NCBI GenBank assembly: GCA_936432065.2
Contig: OW386290.2
Coordinates: 52,780,843 to 52,844,842 of the forward strand
Length of the DNA stretch: 64,000 nucleotides
Origin: Rutpela maculata
Taxonomy: Eukaryota; Arthropoda; Insecta; Coleoptera; Cerambycidae
Reading direction: 5' to 3'
In this document: piece after piece, positions 46,789-57,508 of the stretch
Position numbering within the stretch: position 1 is the stretch's first letter
Layout: each line of letters opens with the position of its first letter
The notes under the pieces: model-generated
What the model was told of the DNA's origin: nothing
The model's input: the letters and a program-made list of their open reading frames with translations, nothing else
The model's database searches: none
Position numbers and translations under genes: made by a program

Positions 46789-46890
46789 TGGCCTCCAAGG
46801 TCACCTGATTTGACCCCTAGATTTTTGTGTTTTGGGGTCATTTAAAAAATACTGCCTACACAATCGCTCTTATAACTCGTGAAAACCTGT
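46789..46890 (+). pseudogene. Mariner-like transposase scrap
   Basis: WPPRSPDLTP followed, after a frame change, by FGVI/GHLKNTAYT is the familiar block around the third catalytic acidic residue of mariner-like transposases. Only about 35 residues can be read. Confidence 0.45.
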
Positions 46891-46948
46891 AGCTACAAGT
46901 AAAACATTAATAGCATAATGACTCTGCAATTGACGAATGTTCTTCGAG

Positions 46949-47040
46949 ATACCGGGATGGTAGCTCAATCGGTTAAGGCGTATTGAGTGGCGAATATGCT
47001 GATCGACTATCTACCGCGCTCTGGGTTCGAGCCCCGGTAT
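46949..47040 (+). repeat. tRNA-derived SINE head
   Basis: TAGCTCAATCGGTTAAGGCG (A box) and GGTTCGAGCCCC (B box) form an RNA polymerase III internal promoter about 60 bases apart. The spacing is too long and the anticodon arm too irregular for a working tRNA. ATACCGGG at the start and CCCGGTAT at the end are inverted. A GT-rich non-tRNA body follows to about 47250. Confidence 0.6.
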
Positions 47041-47316
47041 TGACAACACCGGTGGGTGTGGATGTATGTGTGCGCTTTTCCAAATGTGTAACCCCCTTCC
47101 GCACAGCCTTGCCTTTGGATTTGGGGGTTGTCTATTATCTGTGGTGTGTTTATGTTTATACATCTATGCGAGTTCAGTTAGAAGTGTATCGACTTCAATG
47201 GATAGCATTTTGAACAGCTGTTGTAATGTTGTGTTCCTTTTTTATATTGCAAAACTACCTTTTACGTATACTTAGGTAAAAAATTGTATTGTTAAAACCA
47301 TGATGTATATTTTCTT

Positions 47317-48247
47317 AAGGTACGGTCAGACACAGCTACTTTTGCTGCAGTGCAGTCTAAAAAACTGCAGAGTTTAAGTGAATCTTCATGTGAATATCTG
47401 TGCAACCTTAAAAGTAGCGTGTGCAGTTCGGTTGCGTGCAATATTTATATGCTGCATGCAGCCTTAAAAGTAGCCACGTGTGAATTGAATTTTAAAGAGT
47501 GGCGGTGGCTGCAAAAAATACCTATTTGGTTGAAACTTTTGCAGCGTCAGTGAGTGCAGTATTTTTAAAGTTGGTGTCCATTTGCGTAACTAACATTTTA
47601 AATAATATATCTGTGAATAAGTTGCGACTTGACAAAACTATTAACGTTTTTAAATGAATCGGTCTTGTTTGTTTATAAGAATAAAAAAAAATTAAATATA
47701 GAAATAAAGCTGCAGCTTGTAGTAAATTTTTAATTTTTTTTTTAAGTATTTGATATTTATAATTAAGAAACATTGCTTTGACATCTAAAAGTCAATAAAC
47801 ACTGAAATTAATTTGTCGGGCTGTCACCGTCCCAAAGTTCTAACTTTTATCTGTTTCTTATTCATTCTTTCATCCAATTTCTTGTGTTCTTCTGGCGTGT
47901 GTCTTCTTCGTTTTAATAGTAGATAGAGCTAACAAGCTGTAGCTAGTGTCTCATCATTCATGTTTTACAGCACACAAATCGGATTTTATTACATATACTA
48001 CGCCATGAACACAGCGAGATGTCAAGGAACAATAGCTAGCATACAGCATCTGGTTGCAAGATGCAAAACCGGCGTGTTGTGTGTGAACATCACTGCAACC
48101 TTTTTCCAGACTTGAAGTTTTGACGGGTAGCTGCAGTAGGTAAAACTGCCCGCTGTACTTTTAGGATCAGTGTGAACACAATACGAAACTTTTGCAACTG
48201 TAACCCTAAAACTGGGCAGCAAAAGTAGCTGTGTCTGACCGTACCTT
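47317..48247. mobile_element. TIR element (931 bp)
   Basis: The left end AAGGTACGGTCAGACACAGC, continuing TACTTTTGCTGC, is perfectly inverted at the right (GCAGCAAAAGTAGCTGTGTC then TGACCGTACCTT), about 32 bases. Subterminal GCAGT/ACTGC motifs recur. No transposase is present. The flanks do not give a clear duplication. Confidence 0.75.
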
Positions 48248-48752
48248 TACATTATGGTTAAAACTAAAAAAAAAAAAAACTGTCACACATGAATTAATAT
48301 TCATAAAGAATTTATATTATACCTATTACAAATTTACGTTCATATACATAAAATTCATAAAATAAAGTTATCACCATAAGTAACAAACTAAAATAACTTC
48401 GCACTTTGATTTCGCTGCCCCTAAAAAACGTCAGTAACTTTGATTTGGAGGCCCCTAAAAAAATATCTGCCCTGTGAAGCTGCACGCTCGCATAGGCCTT
48501 TAGTACGGCCGTGATGATTCGTCCATCACTAAATTATGATTAATTTTTTTCAACAATTTATTTCTAGTTACATTTCAATAAACTAGGTATAAATATAAAA
48601 AACATTTAGATAATTACTATCATTTACTTAATCAGAGTAATTTCTAAGTAAACAAAAATTTGTACGTTTTCAATATATACATAAATAAAAACATTGCTAA
48701 TTCAATATAAGCATTATCTCATGGGAAAAAAATGTAAATTTGCATAAAACCA

Positions 48753-49118
48753 CTATAGGTGTTCAAATTCATGAGGAATAGGAATATTATTAGTGATTGC
48801 AAACTGTTTTAAAGATTCATAACGACTCCTTATCCCGGTCATTTCTTCTCTCATTTGAATAACTTCTTCCTGCATCAATTCCATGTCTCTCCATTCATGA
48901 GTTTTTTCTGTTTCCAACTCATCCTTTTGTTCGATTCTCTTTATTCGACATGAAGCAGCATATCCTCTGTTTTTCAATGTTCTTCTGCGCTGTTTCATAC
49001 GAACAATTTCGTCCCTTGATAATCCCCTTAGTTTTAATTGCCTGTTTAAGTCTCTCACGGATATAGTAACCAATTCATCATCGGATATGTCAAGTATAGG
49101 CGAAGGAGACAAAGGAGC
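48753..49118 (-). CDS. maf-S: Small Maf bZIP transcription factor, exon 2
   Basis: Small Maf proteins lack a transactivation domain. They form homodimers, or heterodimers with CNC-type factors (Cnc/Nrf2 in stress responses), on antioxidant/Maf response elements. This exon gives 121 residues plus stop: the extended homology region LVTISVRDLNRQLKLRGLSR, then the basic region RRRTLKNRGYAASCRIKR with the invariant Asn, Tyr, Ala-Ala, Ser-Cys-Arg contact residues of Maf proteins, then a leucine-zipper coiled coil (about residues 85-125). It ends in a short PIPHEFEHL tail. The acceptor AG is at 49120-49119. The total of 137 residues with exon 1 is normal for the subfamily. Confidence 0.96.
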   Translation of the reverse strand, partial: APLSPSPILDISDDELVTISVRDLNRQLKLRGLSRDEIVRMKQRRRTLKNRGYAASCRIKRIEQKDELETEKTHEWRDMELMQEEVIQMREEMTGIRSRYESLKQFAITNNIPIPHEFEHL

Positions 49119-49169
49119 CTTGAAGTAAATGAAAAAACTAATTGGTTTAAAAATGTTTAGTCTACTTAC

Positions 49170-49217
49170 AAGTTTTCCGGATTTTTTTGGTGGCTCTGGT
49201 GGCATCATAACATTCAT
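49170..49217 (-). CDS. maf-S: Small Maf bZIP transcription factor, exon 1
   Basis: Sixteen codons, MNVMMPPEPPKKSGKL, ending at the donor GT (49169-49168, GTAAGT) in phase 0, followed by a 51-base intron. The start at 49217 is preferred. A read-through frame from 49247 would add ten residues (MYCLLFRKIN), and translating through the intron would insert unrelated sequence before the homology region. Confidence 0.85.
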
Positions 49218-49904
49218 ATTTATTTTACGAAATAGTAAACAATACACTTCGTCTTGGTGTAATTACTTGCCTGCTTTTTATAAAATTTTTGCAAGTCATG
49301 ATATGACGGAGGTTAATTTTCTACTACCTAACCTAAAAATGTTTTGTTGTTCTCTTTTACGCATGGAGCATCGAAATTAATAACAAACCGGAACGCGCAC
49401 TCAATGCTTTAGGTCAGCGAAAGAGAAACTCGAGTGCACTTTTCTGTCCTTTCCTGACAAGATCTGTTTGGTTGAAGGAAATGCCTGACTGGTTGCAGGA
49501 AACGTTAACCGTCTGTACGCAAGCGAAAAGAAGATGGAAAAGTACATTCGAATTTCCTTCTCTCCAGTCAAGTAAGTACGCATTTCAGTATGTTATTAAT
49601 TTCGATGGCATGGAGGCATAAAAAGGAAACAAGAGTACAACTCCAAGGACAATGTACGGCTGAATCGTCCGTTTCAGAATAATTCGTGGCGCCACTATAC
49701 TGGAGAGTCCTCAAATGATTGGGCAAATATAGGGGTAAAAGATAGTGCCTACTTTTTGAATAATGCGGTCAAAATCTAAAACAACAAAATCCCACGGATC
49801 ATAGCTGGCTTCTGTTAGACTGAATTTTACGATTTCCCAACAAAGGAGCTCCAAATTAAAGTGTCAAAAATCATACTTGAAAATTTTGTAAATATTTAAA
49901 ATTA
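49218..49904. promoter_or_regulatory. Head-to-head intergenic region, probable bidirectional promoter
   Basis: The small Maf gene starts leftward from 49217 and the DUF4485-like gene rightward from 49905, leaving 687 bases between start codons. Both 5' untranslated regions and promoters must fall here. I did not recognise a TATA box or Maf site with confidence. The region is locally less AT-rich near 49380-49700. Confidence 0.5.
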
Positions 49905-49986
49905 ATGGGTACTAGAGACAGTGTAGAATTTAAAAATGCATTACGAGACATTGCACAACATGCTCATAAATTAGACTGTCCATTCG
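49905..49986 (+). CDS. DUF4485-like small protein, exon 1
   Basis: The translation MGTRDSVEFKNALRDIAQHA then HKLDCPF ends at a GT donor (49987-49988, phase 1). The start is the first ATG of the frame. The family assignment comes from exon 2. Confidence 0.75.
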
Positions 49987-50041
49987 GTAATATATTTTGA
50001 AATGTATGAATTTAATAGCATGGCTTAACAATATGTCTTAG

Positions 50042-50250
50042 ATAGGGTAAGATGCGTTGAATGGTCGAGAAAACTGGCAAGTTTATCAGACGATGATTTA
50101 GAAGCCTGTAAATTGAAGAATGAATACGCACAATTGTTAAGAATACAAGTACGTAATAAATTCTTACATGGTCCATTTGTATCACCACCTCCAGACACTG
50201 CCAGATTAGGTACACTCTCTGAATCCCTTGGAAATCTTATGGCTAAACAG
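50042..50250 (+). CDS. DUF4485-like small protein, exon 2
   Basis: Seventy residues: DRVRCVEWSRKLASLSDDDL, KNEYAQLLRIQVRNKFLHGP and FVSPPPDTARLGTLSESL. The pattern RxRCxxWxxKL...KNxYAxLLxxxxxxxxLxxPFxxPP...L matches the DUF4485 domain as I remember it, a short helical domain of unknown function present in a few centrosomal and uncharacterised animal proteins. The acceptor AG is at 50040-50041 and the donor GT at 50251-50252. The frame fits exon 1 (G + AT gives Asp) and ends in phase 0. Confidence 0.8.
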
Positions 50251-50594
50251 GTATTATTATATAAAATATATTTGGTTTTGGTTTATGGTTTATCAGACCG
50301 AAAATGGCAAACAAAGTATTAAAATAGATGAAATATCTTAACATATTTTTCTAAAAAAAAAAAAATAAATAAAATCAGCAGCAAAACAATTTAATTCGAA
50401 ATTTATTTTGACTCCACTGGTACAGGTATAGACGTTTAGTTAGTATTTTGTATATTAACAAAACAGTAAAATGACAGACTCTCTCCGTAAAAAAATGTAC
50501 AGGAAAGCGTTTGATATATTACAACCAGTTTACATTATTAGACAATTTTTTTCCATTCTAAGTTATTTTAAAATGTATTCAATGTTGTTTTCAG

Positions 50595-50741
50595 ATACCA
50601 TATTTACCAAAAGTTGGACCAATAAGTCCTATTTTATTCCATAAATCTCCTGATGGAAGAGCCTATGTATCTGCAAAACAAATACCAGGCGGTGGAGTTT
50701 TTTGTTACCTGGCAGTAAGTCCCGACGGATTGAAATGTTAA
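50595..50741 (+). CDS. DUF4485-like small protein, exon 3 with stop
   Basis: The acceptor TTTTCAG ends at 50594. The translation IPYLPKVGPISPILFHKSPD then GRAYVSAKQIPGGGVFCYLA and VSPDGLKC ends at TAA 50739-50741. The full protein is 145 residues, with no signal peptide or membrane segment. The C-terminal SPDGRAY...VSPDG segment is not part of DUF4485 as I recall it and its role is unknown. Confidence 0.8.
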   Translation: MPYLPKVGPISPILFHKSPDGRAYVSAKQIPGGGVFCYLAVSPDGLKC

Positions 50742-51700
50742 GACAAAAATAATATAAGAATTCACAAGATCTTGTTAAAAAATTGTACAAAAAGATAATC
50801 AATTAGTTTTTTAATATGTATTTCATACTATACTGAATAAAAAGTTCAACCAACTCTTCTAATTTAAAAATCTGGGCACACTTAACAAGTTTTGAAAAAT
50901 TTAAAGAAGAGTTTCTCATATACTTAACATTAATTGTTTTAGGTCTTGAAAATAATAAAGCTATATTAGTAATTAGAAAGAACGAAAATAATTCAGAATC
51001 TAATATAGGTAGAAAAGACAGTAGAGCACTCTTCAGTACACCACGTAATCATACTCACATCATTTTGCTCGGCACAATAGTGATAAGGCTTAATTTCTTC
51101 TCAATGAATACAGATTGCAGAAAGAAAAAGTTTAATTAAGGATATAGCTAAGATCTGACCTAGTTGATAAGTAATTAACGATCATTATTTTGAGTGTGAT
51201 CTAGACTTTTCCTTATAAAAATGCATCTTGGGAGTCATTAAATTTTGTAAGGCATAGAAGTATGATATGCTACAATTTCTATTCTGGGTGAAAACTGATG
51301 AAATTTAAAAATGGGAATTTTGTTATGAAATGTGATACAATGATAGTTGAGGTTGTACTGATTATTGCTCTCTACTCAGATTTGAAATGAAAAAAAAAAA
51401 AGCAGTTAGCATAGTACTCTGTAGTTTGACCCCGTGGAAGATCATTATTATCCTCTGCTTAGAATTCCAGAAAATACACTCCATGACTCCGTCAACTGAT
51501 GCTGCTTTTGTCCTCTTCAAATACTGGAAACACTTTTTCACTGTTTTACAGGCGCAACAGGCATTTATGGATCTAACTGTTCAAGAAAATCTGAAGACTA
51601 TACATGGATGTTTTTCTCGAACTCCTCATTCAACATCTGAATTTACTACAGTTTTGATGCAATAAACGTTGTTCAATCTTCGACAGTATATTTTTCAATT
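50742..51700. other. Intergenic sequence, no recognised gene
   Basis: Contains a 92-codon open frame (51387-51665) with no family resemblance. It may belong to the decayed hAT copy that follows, but nothing in it shows that. Confidence 0.35.
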
Positions 51701-51704
51701 ACAG

Positions 51705-52003
51705 GAAGAAATTGCTGCGACGGTACAAACAAAATTTCAAACCGTTTAAAAAAAAAATCCCGGATTTGTTACGATAACAGGTGTAATAGACCTTTTAAAT
51801 GGTAAAGAACTAGACTTTGCTACATCGGGCATGAATGTGGTGACTTTGCGAAAGTTTAGATTTTGTAAGTATGCCCCATAGTTACATCAGTTGACATTGA
51901 GTGATCCTTCTCGCAATATAAATGGATTTTCAACGAAAGGCGCCGAAGTTTAACTACAAAACATTTAGAACAGATATTAGTAATATACTTTTATTCTTGT
52001 AAC
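51705..52003 (+). pseudogene. hAT-like transposase C-terminal relic
   Basis: Read with one frame change and one TGA in place of Arg, the end reads VTSVDIE(stop)SFSQYKWIF, then NERRRSLTTKHLEQILVIYF. This is the dimerisation-end wording (SVxxERSFSxYKxxxxxRRxSLTxxNLE) of hAT-derived proteins related to CGG-binding protein 1. Upstream fragments (GVIDLLNGKELDF) are weak. The copy is dead. Confidence 0.6.
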
Positions 52004-52566
52004 CGGCAGTGAAAAATACTTGTGTTAGTAGTGTTAAGTACATCCCCCTATACCTCCAGTTCACTTCGAGTGAGTGTTCATAATAAATTGACTTTATCAA
52101 CTTTCGATAATATGGAATTCGCTAAAAAAAATTTCAAGATATAGTTTCATGTATGAATGAAAATCTTTATGCGCTGATACATAACCACCTAAAGCCAACC
52201 CTGGTTTTAAGTAGTGATAGGATCACTCGAGTGAAAAATAACCGGTTACTGAAATAACCTGCATTACTCGGTTATTGTCAACGAGTACTCGAGTGAAAAA
52301 TAACCGAATGTTAAACAGTTATTGAAGTAGTCATATCACTTATCACTCTCAAAAATAAATTAAATGTTCACTCGTATCGTATAATAAATGAGTAAACCTC
52401 ATTACTAACCTACGTTTCTAAAATAAATATTAGCTACTTATATAAATTCGAATCGATTGATGTAGTAATCATCAGGATCCATATATTTACCTATTATTTA
52501 TAATGATTTTATTTATAATATCTATATTATGTCAAGAATAATCAAACTATGTGCAATTTTATAAAG

Positions 52567-53590
52567 AATCAGAAATCAGAAATCAGAAATCTTTATTCAT
52601 CACAAAATTGATACAATGTACAGCATCAATTATCGGACTAGTCAAACAAAAGCTTAAAACTAAAAGACAAATCACTAACAAAATATACATTAAATTTAAA
52701 ATTGAAATTCAAGACATACAAGATAAAAGATATGGTAAAATACATAAGATGTGAATAAAATACATAAAAACGTGAATAAATAAATTACATACAAAAATAT
52801 ATTATTTTTCTTTAGAAAAATTTTGTTTAAGGAATTCATCCACAGAATAGAATGACTCATTTACTAGAAAAGCGTGTAATTCTTTTTTAAATAAATTTAC
52901 ATTATCAAAGTCTAAGATACTTTTTATCCTGTTGTAACATATAACCCCTATATAACTTGGATTACATTGGCTTATTGAGAGTCTAGAATATGGCTGATGT
53001 ATATTTTCCATATTTCGAGTACAATATGAGTGCGTGTCACTATTCTTTAAGAAGGATGTTTCGTTCTCCTTCACATACATTATCAACTGATAAAGGTAGA
53101 GACTTGGTAACGTGAGAATATTATATGATTTAAATATTGGCTTACAATGAGAAAGTGGGTGAGCATTATTCATACATCTTAAGATTTTCTTTTGTACTAT
53201 GAATATCTTATTGAGGTAAGGGGAAGAGCCCCAGAATATCAGTCCATATTGTAACACAGACTGTACAAGACCGTAATAAAGCAGTTTTAATGTGTCAATT
53301 GTGACCGTATCTCTCAGCATTCTTATTATATAACATATGCTACTTAATTTTGAACAGATTGTGTTTATATGATCTTCCCAGGTGAGTTTTTGGTCTATTG
53401 TTATTCCCAAAAATTTGATACTTTCAGTGGATTCTATTGTTTTTCCATCTATCATAATAAGAGGATCAAAATTTGGTTTTATATTTTTCGGTAAAAATCT
53501 CATATAGAGCGTTTTTTTAGCATTTAGATGAAGGCCATTCTGAATACACCAGTTACTGAATTCATCACTCATTTTAACCTGTACACACTT
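52567..53590 (-). mobile_element. 5'-truncated LINE inserted in TIR element copy 1
   Basis: The 3' tail is a repeat of GATTTCT (AGAAATC on the plus strand, 52567-52591). Coding sequence for the ORF2 C-terminal region lies at 53590-52802. Comparison with the uninterrupted copy at 53799 places the 5' junction near 53590. Confidence 0.82.
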
Positions 53591-53641
53591 TTCCCAAAAA
53601 TTGATTGATTGACTGATTTTTCCATGAAAATATTGAAACAT
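52802..53641 (-). CDS. LINE ORF2 C-terminal region (chimeric open frame)
   Basis: A 279-codon open frame without reverse-transcriptase catalytic motifs. It begins after the YADD region: NGLHLNAKKTLYMRFLP, KFLGITIDQKLTWEDHINTI, LLYYGLVQSVLQYGLIFWGS, IVQKKILRCMN and ICYNRIKSI. About the first 17 codons (MFQYFHGKISQSINF) come from the host TIR element, not the LINE. It is not expected to be functional. Confidence 0.75.
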   Translation of the reverse strand: MFQYFHGKISQSINFWEKCVQVKMSDEFSNWCIQNGLHLNAKKTLYMRFLPKNIKPNFDPLIMIDGKTIESTESIKFLGITIDQKLTWEDHINTICSKLSSICYIIRMLRDTVTIDTLKLLYYGLVQSVLQYGLIFWGSSPYLNKIFIVQKKILRCMNNAHPLSHCKPIFKSYNILTLPSLYLYQLIMYVKENETSFLKNSDTHSYCTRNMENIHQPYSRLSISQCNPSYIGVICYNRIKSILDFDNVNLFKKELHAFLVNESFYSVDEFLKQNFSKEK

Positions 53642-53798
53642 TTTTTATGAATCGAAATTTGAACAAAAATTGTTAAATAACCTTGTAAGTTATGCATAGC
53701 ATTCAAGTGACCATCACTCGAATGATTATCTGGTTATTCAAATCACTTGAATACCTAGTATTCGGTTATTGAAATTAATCGGTTATGCCCATCACTAT

Positions 53799-54382
53799 TA
53801 GTGATGGGATCACTCGAGTGAAAAATAACCGGTAATCCAGTTATTGAAATAACCTGCATTACTCGGTTATTGTCAACGAGTACTCGAGTAAAAAATAACC
53901 GAATGTTAAACAGTTATTGAAGTAGTCATATCACTCATCACTCTTACAAATAAATTGAATGTTAACTCGTATCGTATAATAAACGAGTGAACATTATTAT
54001 TAACCTATGTTTCTAAAATAAATATTAGGTATATGAATTCGAACCGATTGATGTAGTAATGGTAGTAACCAGTATCCATATATACTTACCTCTTATTTAT
54101 AATTATTTTATTTCTATTTATTATGTCAAGAATAATCAAACTATGTGCGATTTTCTAAGGAATAATTTTTTCCATTTCACAAAAATTGATTGGTTGATTG
54201 ATTTTCACATGAAAATATTCAAAAATTTTTTATAAATTGGAATTTGAACAAAAATTGTTAAATAGCCTTGTAAGTTGTGCGTAGCATTCAAGTGACCATC
54301 ACTCGATTGATTATCCGGTTATTGAAATCACTTGAATACCTAGTATTCGGTTATTGAAATTAATTGGTTATGCCCATCACTA
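53799..54382. mobile_element. hAT-type TIR element, copy 2 (intact length, 584 bp)
   Basis: It starts TAGTGATGGGATCACTCGAG and ends GGTTATGCCCATCACTA. It lies head-to-tail with copy 1, with one base between them. CGAGTACTCGAGT and AACCGGTTATT-type motifs recur near the ends. It is the uninterrupted reference for copy 1. Confidence 0.8.
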
Positions 54383-54389
54383 GAACAGA

Positions 54390-55530
54390 TTAAAAAAACA
54401 TTAAAAGTTTATACCATACAAATTAAAACCATAAGTTTATATACATATATTACTAAAATTGTTATTAAAATAATCATCAATAGAATAAAAACACTTATCA
54501 ATTAAATAATTTTTCATCAGTTTTAAATTTTATTTGTGAAAATTCCTTCACGGTAGGAGGCAAAATATTAAACATCTTAGGACCATAATAAGTTATTCCC
54601 GCTTTTGATCTTGTTAACCTGTGATAATCAATATATATATATTTGTTCTATTACGTGTATTCTGCCCTGCTATGACAAGAAGTCGTATCTGAGAAAATGT
54701 AATTTTAGAGAAATCAACTATTTTCTGAATTATGTTATGCCATCTACATTTCATAATTGATGATTTTCATTTTTCGAAAATAAATATGTGTCCCTTTTAT
54801 CAGTTTAACCATATAACAAAACATTGTTATATATGTTAAGTTACGACAAATAAATCTGGTAATGATTGGATATGACTTTTGAGCTTAGTGAATAGGTCTA
54901 TTTTGTAAATACCACACATATTCGTTATGTATATTCACTAGTTTTGCTTTGGATACGACTTCTACATTTTGTATAGTGATGAGTATCACTAATACGGTGC
55001 AAATGCAATTAAAATCTCAAAAATTAATTTTTTGCAGTTACGACATCTTGTCTTAGCAGGGCGGTATTATAATCATGTGTTTCGATGTGAGAATTATAGT
55101 TATGTAAATTTTGCTTTACATGTGTGAGACATTGCAAAATATAGATGGAACTGTAAGTATTCGCATTTGGATATAATTGTCTACACAGGAATCTCTATAG
55201 CTGAGACGACTTAATATTCTAACAGCTTTTCTTTGTAATGCAAAAACTCTACTGACACAGGATGCTTGACCCCATGCCAATATTGTATAAGATATTTTTA
55301 ATTGAATTAGGGCATGAAATGCTGTTACTAAAACAGGCCTGACACTGTTTTTGATAGATTACGAAGTACATATATGGATGATGATATCTTATTGCAAACA
55401 ATATCTACAAGATTATACCAAGTCAGCCTTTGATCTAAATAAATTCCAAGAAATTTTACACTTTGGAGATTATTTATTGAAGATGTGTCACATAAAGAAA
55501 AGTACATTGTTTTCGTGTTAGAGTGCTTGA
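54390..55530 (-). pseudogene. Decayed LINE ORF2 C-terminal region
   Basis: The minus-strand reading with many breaks gives NTKTMYFSLCDTSSINNLQ, VKFLGIYLDQRLTWYNLVDI (about 55440), an AFHALIQLKISYTILAWGQ-like block (about 55290), FALQRKAVRIL, and finally GITYYGPKMFNILPPTVKEF and FYSIDDY (about 54500). This is the same family as 25829-27310 but older. The 5' truncation near 55530 abuts the next LINE. Confidence 0.65.
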
Positions 55531-55747
55531 GAGAAAATAAAAGTGTATGTCAAAGTGAATGTATGTGTTAAAATAGGCTCCAGTAATTTATTTGTTAAAA
55601 AAATTTGAGTGATTTTTATATGGGCCTAATGAAGAGCTTATAGTCTACAAGATATTATAATCAGTTATAGAAAATTGTTCAGCATAACTCAACAGTTAAT
55701 TGTTGTATAGTATTGTTGTTAGTTATTAGTGATATTTGAGTATCTAC

Positions 55748-55762
55748 AGGCAATAAAAACTT
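55748..55762 (+). repeat. Target-site duplication, left copy
   Basis: AGGCAATAAAAACTT, repeated exactly at 57688-57702. The first A may belong to the poly-A tail on the right, so the duplication is 14 or 15 bases. Confidence 0.9.
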
Positions 55763-57508
55763 CCCCCCCTGCCCTGCCGGCAGAGAAAGTGGCGGAAGTC
55801 GTGGCTGCTCTATTTCCAGAAAGGGATATAGTCAGATGGAGAGCGGTAGAAGTGGATGTGATCCCCCCACTCACGGAGGAGGAGCTGGAGGCAGCATGTG
55901 CCAGACTTAAAAGTGGAAAAGCTTCAGGTTTAGACGAGATTCCGCCTGAAATAGTCAAGCTAGTTGCAGAAGAATACCCGGGAGACATCTTAAGAGTAAT
56001 GAATCGTGCCCTAGAGAGTGGGGATTTCCCGAGCAGATGGAGGAAGGCCAGAGTCGTCCTGATCCGGAAAGGGAACAAGCCGCCGGAGGACCCGTCATCC
56101 CACCGACCGCTATGTTTACTTGACGCGATGGGCAAGCTCCTCGAGTATCTGATACTGGGGAGATTAGAGAAGGAGATAGCCGAGAAGGGTGGCTTATCTG
56201 AAAGCCAGTTCGGTTTTCGGAAAGGACGATCAACGGTAGGAGCCATTAGGCTGTTAAAGGAAACGGCAGAGGAAGCCCTAGCCACGAAACAGATATGTGC
56301 TGTTGTGACCCTTGATGTCAAAAACGCGTTTAACACAGCGGGATGGGAGATGATTGTCGGGAAGATGCAGAGCTTAGGGGTAGCTCCGTACCTCGTCAGG
56401 GTGATGATGAGCTACTTCCAAGACAGGATGATCGGATTCGAATCAGAGGGAGAGATAACCTGGAAAAGCATCACGTGTGGGGTTCCACAAGGGTCGGTGC
56501 TCGGTCCGACCTTGTGGAATGTGATGTTTGACGATATATTTCGATTACCTTGGGAGGAGGGTGTAAAGGTCATCGGGTATGCCGACGACTTGGCTATAAC
56601 GGTGACTGGAAGGTGGACTGTCCAAATAATGGAAGCAGCCAACGAGGCCATCAGGAATATTGAGAGGTGGCTAGGAAGAATGCAGCTCGAGCTAGCTGCC
56701 GGGAAAACGGAGCTCCTGGTTATCACGAGGAAAAGAAATCTTCCACCCATGAAAGTGGGCCAGGTGGAGATATCCTCCGGAAACCACCTGAAATACCTAG
56801 GGGTTTGGCTGAGCGAGCAAGAGGAGACTGCTGTGCAGTGTCGTGCACTCTATCCTCTTGTATGCAGCTCCGGTCTGGGAAAGTGTGATGAAGGTGGATA
56901 GGACGAGAGGGAGGATGGCTAGGATCCAGCGATGTGCCGCACTAAAGGTATGCAGTGCATACAAAACGATTTCGTACGAGGCGGCGTTGGTAATGGCGGG
57001 GATCCCCCCTTTGGATTTGATGGCCAAAGAACGGCTGGAAATCTTTGAAGGAGCCGGGAAGGCAGAGGCCAGGGACAGGCTGTTTGAAAGATGGCAGAGG
57101 CGGTGGGACACTGTAGACAAGGGAAGGTGGACGAGACGCCTCATCCCGAACATCAGAGCGTGGATGGAACGGAGGCATGGTGAGGTAGGCTATTACCTCA
57201 CCCAAGCCCTGAGCGGACATGGGTGCTTCACGGAGTACTTATACGATATTGGCAAGACTGACAGCAGAGAGTGCGCATACTGTGGAGAGGTCGATGACGT
57301 GGAGCACACCGTGTTCGCATGCAACAGATGGAGAGAAGAGAGACGAGACGGTGGGGCATCGTTATTGTCTCCAGAAGATATGGTAGGGAGGATGTTAGAA
57401 ACGGAAGAGAACTGGAGAAGGGCGGAAGAGGCAATAACCCGCATTATGAAAAAGAAGGAAGAGGAGGAAAGAGAGATGGGTTTGAACCCATGGAGAAACG
57501 TCAATTAA
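55763..57508 (+). pseudogene. R1-clade ORF2: reverse transcriptase and CCHC end, with internal deletion
   Basis: Frame 1 (to about 56840) gives LKSGKASGLDEIPPEIVK, HRPLCLLDAMGKLLEYLILG, SQFGFRKGRSTVGAIRLL, VTLDVKNAFNTAGWEMIV (motif A), CGVPQGSVLGPTLWNVMFDD (motif B) and IGYADDLAITV with catalytic YADD. It continues to KYLGVWLSEQE. There a deletion and frame change join it to ILLYAAPVWE in a second frame (from about 56843), followed by YEAALVMAGIPPLDLMAKER and the Zn-knuckle CAYCGEVDDVEHTVFACNRW, ending at TAA 57506-57508. The segment of roughly 60-70 residues that normally separates KYLGVWL from HSILLYAAP is missing. The polymerase motifs themselves are intact. Confidence 0.85.

Larger units (their letters stand above)
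52212..53797. mobile_element. hAT-type TIR element, copy 1, split by a LINE
   Basis: It starts TAGTGATAGGATCACTCGAG and ends TTATGCCCATCACTA. Its two parts (52212-52566 and about 53590-53797) align along their lengths to copy 2. The sequence between is a LINE. The TAGTG end fits the hAT pattern. No transposase is present. Confidence 0.8.

Noticed and set aside
46949..47040. A functional tRNA gene
   Set aside because: The box spacing is too long and the anticodon arm does not fold. A SINE-like body follows.
51387..51665. A 92-codon gene downstream of the DUF4485-like gene
   Set aside because: It has no family resemblance, a poly-Lys start from an A-run and no supporting splice structure.
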